Below the pieces are notes generated by a model, which did not search any database, had not been told where the DNA came from, and saw only the letters and a list, made by a program, of their open reading frames with translations. Positions 47,900-56,610 of a stretch of DNA of 64,000 nt are shown piece by piece. Position 1 is the stretch's first letter; every line of letters starts with the position of its first letter. The stretch is taken from NCBI RefSeq assembly GCF_904528075.1, contig NZ_LR882035.1, forward strand, positions 1,426,001 to 1,490,000. The letters are read 5' to 3'. Source of the stretch: Agreia sp. COWG (GTDB lineage Bacteria; Actinomycetota; Actinomycetes; Actinomycetales; Microbacteriaceae). The position numbers and the translations under genes are program-made.

Positions 47900-49081
47900 T
47901 CAGAGCAGGGACCGGTAGATACGTTCGGTCTCGATGGCGATTTGATGCCAGCTGAACTCCCGCTGCGCCCGTAGGCGTCCGGCAAGACCCATGGCGTGTG
48001 CTTCATCTCGATCTGCGAGAACGCGTGTCAGTCCATCGGCGAGGTCCGCAACGAACTGCTCGGAATCGACCGGGGTTCCCGTGCCGTCCTGCACCTGGTC
48101 GATCGGAACGAGCACACCTGTCACGCCGTCGTCCACAACCTCGGGGATGCCTCCGGTCGCGGTTCCCACGACAGGGAGGCCGCAGGCCATGGCCTCGAGA
48201 TTCACGATGCCGAGCGGCTCGTAGACCGAGGGGCAGACGAATACCGTCGCGCTCGTCAGGACGACGGACAGGGAACGCTGGTCGAGCAGCCTGTCGATCC
48301 AGACGATTCCGGACCTCGTCTTCTGCAGCTCGCGAACGCCGCTCGCCACCTCTTCGAGGATCTCCGGGGTGTCGGGGGCTCCGGCGCAGAGCACGACCTG
48401 CACATCGGGCGAGAGACGCTCGATGGCCCTCAGCAAGTAGGGAAGCCCCTTCTGCCGTGTGATGCGGCCGACGAAGACCACCGTGGGACGGTCGGGTTCG
48501 ATTCCGAGCTCGCGCAGCACGTCGTCGTCCTCGACCGGGTGCCATTTTTCGAGGTCGATGCCGTTGTAGACCACGCTGACCTTCTCGGGGTCGAGCGACG
48601 GGTAGCTGCGCAGAATGTCGGCCCGCATGCCGTGGCTGACGGCGATGACGGCGTCGGCACTCTCGAACGAGGTCTTCTCGATCCAACTCGACAGGCGATA
48701 TCCACCGCCGAGCTGCTCTGCCTTCCACGGCCTCAGGGGCTCGAGGCTGTGAGCGGTGACGACGTGAGGGATGCCGTGCAGTCGCGAGGCGATCTGGCCG
48801 GCGGCATTCGCGTACCACGTGTGCGAGTGCACCACGTCGGCGCCGAAGACATCGTTGGCGATCTCGAGATCGGTGCCGAGCGTCTTCAGCGCGGGATTGG
48901 CATCCGCTAGGCCTGCCGGTGTGCCGTAGGAGAAGACCCCGGCCTCCTGCCGCGGCTCTCCGAAGGCACGCACGATGACATCGACGCTCGTCCTGAGGGC
49001 CTTGACCAGTTCCGCGACGTGCACCCCCGCTCCGCCATAGACCTCGGGTGGATACTCTCGGGAGATTACGTCGACTCGCAT
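47900..49081 (-). CDS. glgA: glycogen synthase, actinobacterial GT4 type
   Basis: GT-B fold glycosyltransferase using ADP-glucose, 393 residues. N-terminal MRVDVISREYPPEVYGGAGVHV and the late signature YEPLGIVNLEAMACGLPVVGT are visible. This is the short family 4 form of actinomycetes; the mycobacterial homologue (GlgM) makes maltose 1-phosphate, so that role is also possible. Divergent from glgC by only 46 bases. ATG is preceded by TACGTT and 6 bases, suggesting leaderless expression. Confidence 0.93.
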   Translation of the reverse strand: MRVDVISREYPPEVYGGAGVHVAELVKALRTSVDVIVRAFGEPRQEAGVFSYGTPAGLADANPALKTLGTDLEIANDVFGADVVHSHTWYANAAGQIASRLHGIPHVVTAHSLEPLRPWKAEQLGGGYRLSSWIEKTSFESADAVIAVSHGMRADILRSYPSLDPEKVSVVYNGIDLEKWHPVEDDDVLRELGIEPDRPTVVFVGRITRQKGLPYLLRAIERLSPDVQVVLCAGAPDTPEILEEVASGVRELQKTRSGIVWIDRLLDQRSLSVVLTSATVFVCPSVYEPLGIVNLEAMACGLPVVGTATGGIPEVVDDGVTGVLVPIDQVQDGTGTPVDSEQFVADLADGLTRVLADRDEAHAMGLAGRLRAQREFSWHQIAIETERIYRSLL

Positions 49082-49087
49082 TTTATG

Positions 49088-49121
49088 AACGTAGTACAGT
49101 CCTCCGCCGAGGCTCTACTGT
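49088..49121. promoter_or_regulatory. face-to-face leaderless promoters of glgA and glgC
   Basis: Minus-strand -10 TACGTT at 49088-49093 (6 bases before the glgA ATG) and plus-strand -10 TACTGT at 49116-49121 (6 bases before the glgC ATG). Only 22 bases separate the two motifs, so the -35 of each overlaps or touches the -10 of the other. Confidence 0.5.
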
Positions 49122-49127
49122 TGTCAC

Positions 49128-50372
49128 ATGGCAGCATCGAAGAAGATATTCGGCATCGTCCTGGCTGGTGGAGAAGGCAAGCGCCTCATGCCCCTGACCG
49201 CAGACCGTGCCAAGCCCGGAGTTCCGTTCGGCGGCAGCTATCGCCTCATCGACTTCGCCCTCTCGAACCTCGTGAACTCGGGACTTCGTCAGATCGTCGT
49301 CCTCACCCAGTACAAGTCGCACAGCCTCGACCGCCACGTGTCGCAGACGTGGCGCCTGCCGATGATGCTCGACTCTTACGTCGCCTCCGTGCCTGCGCAG
49401 CAGCGTCTCGGTAAGCGGTGGTTCGCCGGATCGGCCGATGCCATCCTGCAGAGCCTCAACCTCATCGGCGACGAGCGTCCTGACATCGTCGTGGTTGTCG
49501 GCGCCGATCACGTGTATCGCATGGACTTCGAACAGATGGTCGCCGCCCACATCGAGTCGGGTCTTGGCGCCACCGTTGCGGCCATTCGCCAGCCGATCGA
49601 GCTGTCCGATCAGTTCGGGGTCATCCAGACATCAGACGACGACCCGACGAAGATCTCCGAGTTCCTCGAGAAGCCCACAGACGCGAAGGGCCTTCTCGAC
49701 TCCCCCGGCGAGGTCCTCGCCTCGATGGGCAACTACGTCTTCGATGCCGACATGCTCATCGAGGCCGTCATCCGCGACGGCGAGAAGCCCGACTCCAGCC
49801 ACGACATGGGTGGCGACATCATTCCCGACTTCGTTGCACGGGGCCTTGCAGGCGTGTACGACCTGCAGCGCAATGAGGTGCCGGGGGCGACCGACAGAGA
49901 TCGTTACTACTGGCGAGACGTGGGAACGATCGACTCGTTCTACGACGCGCACCAGGATCTGATCTCGGCGCTGCCGATCTTCAATCTGTATAACCGTGAA
50001 TGGCCGATCTTCACCCAGCAGTTGAACTCGCCTCCCGCGAAGTTCGTGCGCGACGCCAAGGGCAACTCGGGCACGACGCTCGGCTCACTCGTCTCCCTCG
50101 GGTGCCTCATCTCTGGTGCCAGGGTCGAGGGCAGTGTGATCGGCCCCTGGTCGACCATCGAATCCGAGGCGCTGGTGCAGGATTCGGTGCTGTTCGACCG
50201 GGTGCACATCGAGCCGGGTGCTGTCGTGAGGCGGGCTATTCTTGACAAGAACGTGGTCGTTGCGGCCGGTGCCCAAGTGGGCATCGACGCCGAGCGGGAT
50301 CGAGAACGCGGGTTCACCGTGACGGAATCCGGTATCACGGTCGTCGGAAAGGGAATCCGCGTAGAGCCATGA
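49128..50372 (+). CDS. glgC: glucose-1-phosphate adenylyltransferase
   Basis: Makes ADP-glucose for glycogen. 414 residues, usual length. Nucleotide-binding [19 protein letters not shown], the glucose-phosphate loop [18 protein letters not shown] and [12 protein letters not shown] are visible; the C-terminal beta-helix follows. Next to glgA, its substrate user. Overlaps serB by 4 bases. Confidence 0.97.
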   Translation: MAASKKIFGIVLAGGEGKRLMPLTADRAKPGVPFGGSYRLIDFALSNLVNSGLRQIVVLTQYKSHSLDRHVSQTWRLPMMLDSYVASVPAQQRLGKRWFAGSADAILQSLNLIGDERPDIVVVVGADHVYRMDFEQMVAAHIESGLGATVAAIRQPIELSDQFGVIQTSDDDPTKISEFLEKPTDAKGLLDSPGEVLASMGNYVFDADMLIEAVIRDGEKPDSSHDMGGDIIPDFVARGLAGVYDLQRNEVPGATDRDRYYWRDVGTIDSFYDAHQDLISALPIFNLYNREWPIFTQQLNSPPAKFVRDAKGNSGTTLGSLVSLGCLISGARVEGSVIGPWSTIESEALVQDSVLFDRVHIEPGAVVRRAILDKNVVVAAGAQVGIDAERDRERGFTVTESGITVVGKGIRVEP

Positions 50373-51082
50373 GTCTGACCTCGGAGGCAGTTCACCAGAT
50401 GTACGACGACCTTCGAGAAGATTCATCGAATGGAGTCGCGCAGGTTGGCCGATTTCTCGTTGTGCTCGACGTGGACTCGACACTCATCGAGAACGAGGTC
50501 ATTGAGATGCTCGCCGAGGCCGCCGGCAGTCTGGCAGAGGTCGCGGAGATCACAGAGCGCGCCATGTGCGGGGAGCTCGACTTCGAGCAGAGCCTGCGCT
50601 CTCGCGTGGCTACCCTCCGCGGGCTTCCCGTCGCCAGCTTCGTCGACATCGCCTCCGGCATCCGGCTGACCGAGGGTGCGCAGGAGATGATCGACGTGCT
50701 GCACGCCAACGACAGCGTGGTCGGAGTCGTCTCAGGTGGCTTTCACGAGCTCATCGACGATCTGGCCGAACGGATCGGCCTCGACTTCTGGCGTGCGAAC
50801 AGGCTCGGGGCAGAAGACGGTCTCCTCACCGGTGGTATTTGCGGACCGGTCATCGACGCGGGGGCCAAGGCAGCAGCACTCAGCGAGTGGGCCGCCGATC
50901 GGGGTATTCCCCTCTCGCGGACCGTCGCCGTCGGTGACGGAGCCAACGACATCGAGATGATGGCGACCGCCGCGCTGTCGGTCGCGTTCGATGCGCGGCC
51001 CCTCGTTCGCCAGACGGCGAACGTCGCCATCGGCACACGGGATCTCCGGCAGGTCCTCCCCTTATTGGGCCTTCGCGGGTAG
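50369..51082 (+). CDS. serB: phosphoserine phosphatase
   Basis: HAD phosphatase making serine. 237 residues, with motif [12 protein letters not shown], motif II VVSGGF, and motif [15 protein letters not shown]. It lacks the long ACT-domain N terminus of some SerB proteins. ATG overlaps the glgC stop (ATGA), so it is translationally coupled to a glycogen gene. Converges with fabG. Confidence 0.93.
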   Translation: MSLTSEAVHQMYDDLREDSSNGVAQVGRFLVVLDVDSTLIENEVIEMLAEAAGSLAEVAEITERAMCGELDFEQSLRSRVATLRGLPVASFVDIASGIRLTEGAQEMIDVLHANDSVVGVVSGGFHELIDDLAERIGLDFWRANRLGAEDGLLTGGICGPVIDAGAKAAALSEWAADRGIPLSRTVAVGDGANDIEMMATAALSVAFDARPLVRQTANVAIGTRDLRQVLPLLGLRG

Positions 51083-51110
51083 AACACCCTGGCCGCCTCG
51101 GGCAGGTGCG

Positions 51111-51821
51111 CTAGTGGCCCATTCCCAGTCCGCCGTCGACGGGGATGACCGCGCCCGAGATGTAGCCGGCGTCGTCCGAAGCCAGCCAGGCGACGACCCG
51201 GGCGACCTCCTGCGGAGCGGCGAACCGACCGACGGGGATGGACTTGAGGTAATCGGCGAGTGTGGCCTCGGGCAGTTCGGCCGTCATGTCTGTCTCGATG
51301 ATGCCCGGAGCCACCACGTTGGCCGTGATGCCACGGGCGCCGAGCTCACGGGTTATCGAGCGTGCCATGCCGACGAGCCCGCTCTTCGAGCTGGAGTAGT
51401 TGACCTGACCCGCCGAGCCGTAGAGGCCGGCGACGCTCGAGATCAGGATTATGCGACCGAACCGCGCCTTGAGCATCCCCTTGGAAGCGCGCTTGATGAT
51501 GCGGAAAGCACCGGACAGGTTCGTGTCGATGACCGATGTGAAGTCCTCCTCGCTCATGCGAAGCAGGAGGGTGTCTTTCGTGACTCCGGCATTTGCGACC
51601 AGAACCTCGATCGGACCCAGCGCGGCCTCGACCTCGGTGAAGGCGCGATCGATGGATGCGGCGTCCGTGACGTCGGCCTGCACCGTGAGGCTGCCCTCCG
51701 GCCCTTGACCGGACCGAGCGGTCACGGCGACACGGTGCCCCTGGGCGATGAACTCTTCGGCCAGTGAAAAGCCGATTCCGCGGTTTCCGCCGGTGATGAG
51801 TACGGTGCGTGCTGTTGACAT
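51111..51821 (-). CDS. fabG: 3-oxoacyl-ACP reductase (FabG-like)
   Basis: NADPH-dependent reductase of fatty acid elongation, 236 residues. TGGNRGIG cofactor motif, NAGVTKDTLL, catalytic Ser in ISSVAG and classical YSSSK are all present, unlike the SDR at 13.2 kb. The C terminus DGGLGMGH is typical of actinobacterial FabG1/MabA. Alternative identity: another SDR reductase. AAGGA upstream of ATG. Confidence 0.88.
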   Translation of the reverse strand: MSTARTVLITGGNRGIGFSLAEEFIAQGHRVAVTARSGQGPEGSLTVQADVTDAASIDRAFTEVEAALGPIEVLVANAGVTKDTLLLRMSEEDFTSVIDTNLSGAFRIIKRASKGMLKARFGRIILISSVAGLYGSAGQVNYSSSKSGLVGMARSITRELGARGITANVVAPGIIETDMTAELPEATLADYLKSIPVGRFAAPQEVARVVAWLASDDAGYISGAVIPVDGGLGMGH

Positions 51822-51935
51822 GCTGTGTCCTTCGGTGCGAGTCGCGGATGAATGGCGGATTCCAGCATAGGAGGTGCGCGGGCGGCGTAGTCTTGATCAA
51901 GCCTCTTTTGGCGCCGCACCCGAGCAGACGAGCCC

Positions 51936-52229
51936 ATGAAACAGCAGTCGATCACTGACCTTCCCCCCTCCCCGGGCGATGAGCGTCACACCCGCATGGT
52001 GAAGTACGCCATCGCCATGACCGTTCGCGTCATCTGCATCGTGCTCATGCTGTTCTTGCAGGGCTGGTGGCTGGTTCTTCCCGCTATCGGCGCCATCGTC
52101 CTTCCCTACTTCGCCGTCATCCTCGCGAGTGTCGGCTCCCCCACGAAGTCGGTGGCCAACCGGCCAGGGGGTGTGGTCGCCCTCCCGGGTTCTCGAGCTC
52201 CCCGGGACTTCGGCGGTCGTCCGGAATGA
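51936..52229 (+). CDS. DUF3099 membrane protein
   Basis: 97 residues. Family of small actinobacterial membrane proteins, function unknown. Pattern: conserved ITDLPPSPGDERHTRMVKYAIAM N terminus, two helices (about residues 25-65), and a hydrophilic tail. Usual neighbour is fabG in related bacteria. Overlaps the next gene by 4 bases. Confidence 0.85.
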   Translation: MKQQSITDLPPSPGDERHTRMVKYAIAMTVRVICIVLMLFLQGWWLVLPAIGAIVLPYFAVILASVGSPTKSVANRPGGVVALPGSRAPRDFGGRPE

Positions 52230-52498
52230 TCGGCCTCGGCCTCGAACCGGCCGCCGCGGAATGTTCGCGGGCGGGCTGTCGGGATGCGGCCACGTGGCGG
52301 ATCGAGTGGCGCAATCCGAAGATCCACAGCGTTTCGAGGCGCAAGACCTGGCTCGCGTGCGAAGAACATGTCGATTTTCTACGCGAGTTCCTTGCCGCCC
52401 GTGAGTTTCCCCTTGAGGTCGTGGCCGAGGCGGGTGCGAACGCAGCTGCGTCGCACGCCAATGGTGAGGCTGAGACGGACGCCACGGTCCAGTTATGA
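52226..52498 (+). CDS. small zinc-ribbon-like conserved protein
   Basis: 90 residues. Cys pairs (C-S-R-A-G-C and later a Cys-x-x-x-His) suggest a small metal-binding fold. ATG at 52226 overlaps the DUF3099 stop, so the two are coupled. I do not recognise a biochemical function; similar small proteins are sometimes mislabelled as acetone carboxylase in databases, which I do not support. Confidence 0.7.
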   Translation: MIGLGLEPAAAECSRAGCRDAATWRIEWRNPKIHSVSRRKTWLACEEHVDFLREFLAAREFPLEVVAEAGANAAASHANGEAETDATVQL

Positions 52499-52613
52499 AC
52501 GCCGCATACCGACGCCTTCTGGTTTCGCGCTGAGGGGTCGGCTGCGGTGTCGCACGACCAAGACCGAGGCCGACCGATAGCGACATCGAAGATGAGCTGA
52601 TCGACCGGTCGAG

Positions 52614-52925
52614 CTACATCTCGAAGTACAGGTGGGCGTGCAGACTGCAGCGTTCATTGAAGAGCGCAGAGCAGGAAGGGCAACGATCCGTTGTGAGATA
52701 GTCGTCGATCGAGAGCTCCTCCGAGCACGCCCCGCACAGAATTGCCCTGGTACCGCGCTCTTCGATGGGCCACTGAAGGGCCCGATGGGTCTCCGCTTCT
52801 GCGTGACAGAGATGACACGGGTAGTACCGGCGGCAGCAGGTGAATTTGATGGCGATGATGTCTTTCTCTGACCGGTAGTGCACGCAACGCGTTTCGTCGT
52901 CTACGGTCTGGCCCCAGACTTTCAC
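52614..52925 (-). CDS. CHY zinc-finger protein at end of biotin operon
   Basis: 103 residues. A CHY-type zinc finger: C-V-H-Y near residue 14, then CCRRYYPCHLCH and further C-x2-C pairs (CGAC, CPSC), the family's metal-binding pattern. Overlaps bioN by 4 bases, so it is the last gene of the six-gene biotin operon. Such domains are known from Hot13-type proteins; a role in biotin metabolism is not established. Confidence 0.88.
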   Translation of the reverse strand: MKVWGQTVDDETRCVHYRSEKDIIAIKFTCCRRYYPCHLCHAEAETHRALQWPIEERGTRAILCGACSEELSIDDYLTTDRCPSCSALFNERCSLHAHLYFEM

Positions 52926-53521
52926 TGCTCGATTCCCCTTGCGCTGATGGCATCGGCGAGATCATCCGCGTGCCTCAGCGACATGATGAGGAGGGGGACG
53001 GCGAAGCTCACACGGTGAGCTGGAATGCCACGGGCCCGCTGCGCATCCCTGATCGTCGAGGCGAAACCCGCGAGAACAGGAACGGACGTGATGGTCAGGG
53101 CGAACGTGAGCGCAACACTCTCGGGGCGAACGCCGAATCTACGGAGCGGTGCCAAGGCACGTTCCGCAGCATCGAGAAGGTCAGGGATGCGTGTCGTGAT
53201 GCTGAACAGGGCCGCAAGGACGACGATCAACGCCACTCGCGCCGTATTGGTGACGGCGACGTGAGCGGGGAGAAAGAGCAGTTGGGGCACGAGCATGAAG
53301 AGGATGACCCACCTCACGGCGAGAACCTGATCTGTCATCACCCGAACATCGAGCCCGGCCAACGCATATGCAGCCATCACGAATGTCAGCGCCGCGACGA
53401 TGTGCCATGGGTTGGTGACTGTCGTGGCTATGACGAGAGACACACCGAGGAAGCTGATCAGCTTGATACCCGTCGGCAGCCGGTGGACAAGACTCGTCCC
53501 CGACCGGTACATGCTGATCAT
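52922..53521 (-). CDS. bioN: energy-coupling factor transmembrane protein BioN
   Basis: T-component of the biotin ECF transporter, 199 residues with about five helices. ATG at 53521 is chosen because it overlaps the bioM stop by 4 bases; the frame runs 30 codons further upstream without similarity. Visible family segment: YRSGTSLVHRLPTGIKLISFLG, and the late coupling motif ARGIPAHRV. Couples BioM ATPase to BioY. Confidence 0.93.
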   Translation of the reverse strand: MISMYRSGTSLVHRLPTGIKLISFLGVSLVIATTVTNPWHIVAALTFVMAAYALAGLDVRVMTDQVLAVRWVILFMLVPQLLFLPAHVAVTNTARVALIVVLAALFSITTRIPDLLDAAERALAPLRRFGVRPESVALTFALTITSVPVLAGFASTIRDAQRARGIPAHRVSFAVPLLIMSLRHADDLADAISARGIEQ

Positions 53522-54210
53522 GCGTGGCTCCTCTCGTAGTCCGCGATGACGTCGCGCGGATCCCCACAGCCGACCAGTTGCCCCTCGTCGAACCACAGTG
53601 CGATATCGCACCGTTCAGCGAGGCGCAGGTCATGCGTGACGAGGACCAGCTGTTGGGGCATCTCGTCGAGCAGGTGAGCACTGATGCGGCGTGTGTTCGC
53701 TGCATCGAGCAGGGCGGTCGGTTCGTCAGCGACGATGAGCTGAGGCTCGGTGATGAGAACCGAGCTCAGAGCGAGCAATTGTTTCTGGCCGCCAGACAGG
53801 CTGTGCGCGGGCGAGTCCTCCAGGCCGGCGAGGCCATGAGAATCGGCCACGAGCGAGACGCGTCTGTCGACCTCTGCGCGTGTCAAGTGTCTCCCGCGAA
53901 GTGAAAAGGCGATGTCTTCGGCGACCGTGGGCATCACGATCTGACTGTCCGGATTGCTGAAGATGAATCCCACACGGCGCCGCAACAACCGTGCCTGTCG
54001 CACCGGGTCGAGTCCATGGACTCTCACATAGCCGCGGCTCGAGGAGGCTAGTCCGTTGAGTAGTCGAGCGAATGTCGACTTGCCTGATCCATTGGATCCG
54101 ATCACCGCGATTCGTTTCTGATCGAGTACGACGGAGACGTCTCGCAGAGCGTTTCTCTGCTCGAAATCTACAGAAACCCCGCGAAAGGAGATCAGTCGGT
54201 CAGAGTTCAT
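53518..54210 (-). CDS. bioM: energy-coupling factor ATPase BioM
   Basis: ABC ATPase of the biotin ECF transporter, 230 residues. Walker A VIGSNGSGKST, signature HSLSGGQKQLLAL and Walker B LIVADEPTALLD are seen. ATG at 54210 overlaps the thiolase-like gene by 4 bases; the frame extends 59 codons further back without similarity. Works with BioN and BioY. Confidence 0.94.
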   Translation of the reverse strand: MNSDRLISFRGVSVDFEQRNALRDVSVVLDQKRIAVIGSNGSGKSTFARLLNGLASSSRGYVRVHGLDPVRQARLLRRRVGFIFSNPDSQIVMPTVAEDIAFSLRGRHLTRAEVDRRVSLVADSHGLAGLEDSPAHSLSGGQKQLLALSSVLITEPQLIVADEPTALLDAANTRRISAHLLDEMPQQLVLVTHDLRLAERCDIALWFDEGQLVGCGDPRDVIADYERSHA

Positions 54211-55370
54211 CGGACCACCTCGAAGATTGCCGCAACGCCCATTCCCCCGCCGATTGCGGCCGTAGCGAGGCCGAGCGTCCCAGCGGGCGCATCCTGTCGA
54301 ACGAGTCGAGAGAAGAGTCGAACGACACTGATTGCGCCGGACGCACCCCACGGATGCCCGAGGGCCAAGGCTCCCCCGTCGGCGCACACGCGTGGGTCGA
54401 CGCGATGATCATCCGCGAGATCGAGCGATCGAAGCACGGCGAGCGTCTGTGCCGAGAAAGCTTCGACGATCTCGACGGCGGCGATCTTCGACATGCTGAC
54501 ATCTGCCTTACGGAGGATACTCCGAACGGCGTCAACAGGCCCGATGCCAGGGAGAGCGGGATCGCACCCGATCGTCACAGAAGCACGCAACGCCAGCCCG
54601 GGTGCATCCCGTCGGGAAGAACCGCTAATCATGGCCACAGCCGCGGCTCCATCGCAGATTCGGCAGGAGTTTCCGGCGGTCACCGTACCTTCCGTGCCGT
54701 TGTCGGGCTCGGCAAAGAGAGGCATAAATCGAGAGAGCAGACGTGTCGTGGTCTGGCGAGGGCCGTCGTCATGCAGCACGCCCTCGACGGAGACTATCTC
54801 GTCGTCGAAAATCCCTCGTTGCTGAGCGATCAGCGCGCGTCGATGGCTCCGCGATGCGTAGTCGTCCTGGGCCACCCTGCTGATATCGAATTTACCGGCA
54901 AGAGCCTCGGCCGCAGATCCCATCTCAGGGTCGGGGAATCCGGCCGGTGCGAACGGCGCCCTCGCGTATGGCGAGCCCTCGGCCAGACGAACAGGCGCCG
55001 TCGACGCGCTTTCGACGCCTCCGGCGATGCGCATCCGATGGTCACCGGCGCCGATCGCCTCACCCGCCGTGATGATGGCCGAGAGGCCGCTGCCGCATTG
55101 ACGGTCGAGCCCCATCCCGGGGACGGTCGCGTGGAGCCCGGCAGCCAGCGCGGAGATTCGCCCGATGTTTCCGCCGGGACCCATGCAATTGCCCAGGATC
55201 ACGTCGGCTACCTCGGCCCTCTGGCCCGTCGCCTGCTCAGCATCGGCGACGCACCGGCGCACGATGGGACCCGCCAGATGCTCGGCGCCCACCTGGGAGA
55301 GGCGGCCGCCTCGAACGGCGATGGCGGTTCGGCGAGCAGCGATGATGACGGGGAGGAGGTTCTCAGCCAA
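54207..55370 (-). CDS. thiolase-like protein of the biotin operon, altered active site
   Basis: 387 residues from a TTG start that overlaps the ligase gene by 8 bases; no ATG or GTG fits better. Full-length thiolase fold: nucleophile Cys at about residue 92 in LDRQCGSG, GHPWGASGA His near 339. Two expected residues differ: the NEAF motif reads VEAF (Asn to Val, about 302), and the final CIGGG cysteine reads A-I-G-G-G (Cys to Ala, about 372). Classical thiolysis/Claisen activity is therefore doubtful. B. subtilis pairs bioY with a ligase and thiolase as well (yhfUTS). Confidence 0.85.
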   Translation of the reverse strand: MAENLLPVIIAARRTAIAVRGGRLSQVGAEHLAGPIVRRCVADAEQATGQRAEVADVILGNCMGPGGNIGRISALAAGLHATVPGMGLDRQCGSGLSAIITAGEAIGAGDHRMRIAGGVESASTAPVRLAEGSPYARAPFAPAGFPDPEMGSAAEALAGKFDISRVAQDDYASRSHRRALIAQQRGIFDDEIVSVEGVLHDDGPRQTTTRLLSRFMPLFAEPDNGTEGTVTAGNSCRICDGAAAVAMISGSSRRDAPGLALRASVTIGCDPALPGIGPVDAVRSILRKADVSMSKIAAVEIVEAFSAQTLAVLRSLDLADDHRVDPRVCADGGALALGHPWGASGAISVVRLFSRLVRQDAPAGTLGLATAAIGGGMGVAAIFEVVR

Positions 55371-56610
55371 GTCGCTGAACTTTCTTATCGAGGACGTCTC
55401 GCAGCATCTGCGACCTGGCTGGTTTGTCGGTGCTCGTGCGGGGTATCGCATCGGTCGAGAACCAGAATCGAGGAATGTGTGTCAGTGGTAGGCGGGCGGC
55501 AACCCGCTCTCGAAGCTGGGAAGCGGACGGGCGTACGTCGCCTGACGAGAGCAGGAGCACTGCGCAGACCAGAGAACCTGCTCTTTCATGGGGCAGGCCA
55601 AAGACCACCGCGTCGGTGATGCCGGTGGTCTCTCGCAAGGCGGCCTCGACTTCGACTGGCATGACGGTCGCTGAGCTGGTGAGAATGGCCCCGTCTGTTC
55701 GACCGCGAAGCGTCAATCGGCCAGAAGGGTCGACGTCGACGAGATCTCCGACGGTGACCCAGCCCTCGTCATCGGATCGCAAGGCTCCCAGCTCCCCCAA
55801 GTAACCGGACGCCACGTAGTCGGATCGCACCCACAGTTCCCCTCCCTCGATGCGCGTCTGCACTCCAGGGAACGGAAGAAGGCCGAGTCCGTCGTCATCG
55901 ACGGCGACGAATGACAGTTCAGCTGCTCCGTAATAGCCGATCACCCGGATGCCGAGATCCGTGCTTCGTTGCCTCAAAGCGGCGTCGAGGTGGTCGCCGC
56001 CGACGAGCGCCACCCGGATGGTGTGCGGTGCGCCGTCCTCGATCAGCTCGATGATCGCGCGCAGAGATTGTGGAGTGGCATGCACGACGGTAGCGGGCGT
56101 GAGGTAGTCGATCGACGAAGACGGCCGACCTGGGAGAAGGATGCTTGCGCCGACTGATCGCGCGTGGGCCACGGCGAAGAGTGACAGTGAGGAAGCCAAG
56201 GGTGCCGGCACGAACACGACGTCGTCGCGCGTGAGCGCCAGCAGCTTCGTCACGGCCGCGAACGACGCGGACCACGAAAGCGCCGATCGCAGAATCACGC
56301 GGGGTGCTCCGCTGCTGCCCGAGCTGAAACTCGCCCACGCCGTCTCTGCTCCCACGCTCTTCTCCCGGGCGTGTGCGCTGACTGCAGACCAGTACTGCGT
56401 GTTCCACCGGCTGTCTCCTACCAGTGGCACTCCCCCAGCATCTCGAACGGCGAGCAGGGCCACGAGCGCATTCGTCGCATCCCGTTCGAGAATGGGATGG
56501 ATCTTTCCGACCTGCGGGTTGTTGTCGGCCGTGAACCTGCTCACTAGGTCTGTGAGTTCAGTTGGGCTGATCGTTTTCGGTCCATGGATGACCGAGCCGG
56601 GCGATGTCAC
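55363..56610 (-). CDS. acyl-CoA ligase (AMP-forming) of the biotin operon
   Basis: Adenylate-forming enzyme, 415 residues from GTG at 56610, which overlaps the bioY stop (GTGA). Shorter than typical acyl-CoA synthetases. Core motifs: A3 SSGSSGAPR (Arg instead of the usual Lys), A5 YGAAE, A8 RTDGAILTSSATVMPVEVEAAL, and C-terminal DKPARS with the lysine. Substrate is unknown; a pimeloyl-like or longer acid linked to biotin precursor supply is plausible from context. Confidence 0.85.
   Translation of the reverse strand: MTSPGSVIHGPKTISPTELTDLVSRFTADNNPQVGKIHPILERDATNALVALLAVRDAGGVPLVGDSRWNTQYWSAVSAHAREKSVGAETAWASFSSGSSGAPRVILRSALSWSASFAAVTKLLALTRDDVVFVPAPLASSLSLFAVAHARSVGASILLPGRPSSSIDYLTPATVVHATPQSLRAIIELIEDGAPHTIRVALVGGDHLDAALRQRSTDLGIRVIGYYGAAELSFVAVDDDGLGLLPFPGVQTRIEGGELWVRSDYVASGYLGELGALRSDDEGWVTVGDLVDVDPSGRLTLRGRTDGAILTSSATVMPVEVEAALRETTGITDAVVFGLPHERAGSLVCAVLLLSSGDVRPSASQLRERVAARLPLTHIPRFWFSTDAIPRTSTDKPARSQMLRDVLDKKVQRLG

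Noticed and set aside
52536..52575. 7-bp inverted repeat between the zinc-ribbon gene and the CHY gene
   Set aside because: The 26-base loop and short stem make it too weak to call a terminator.
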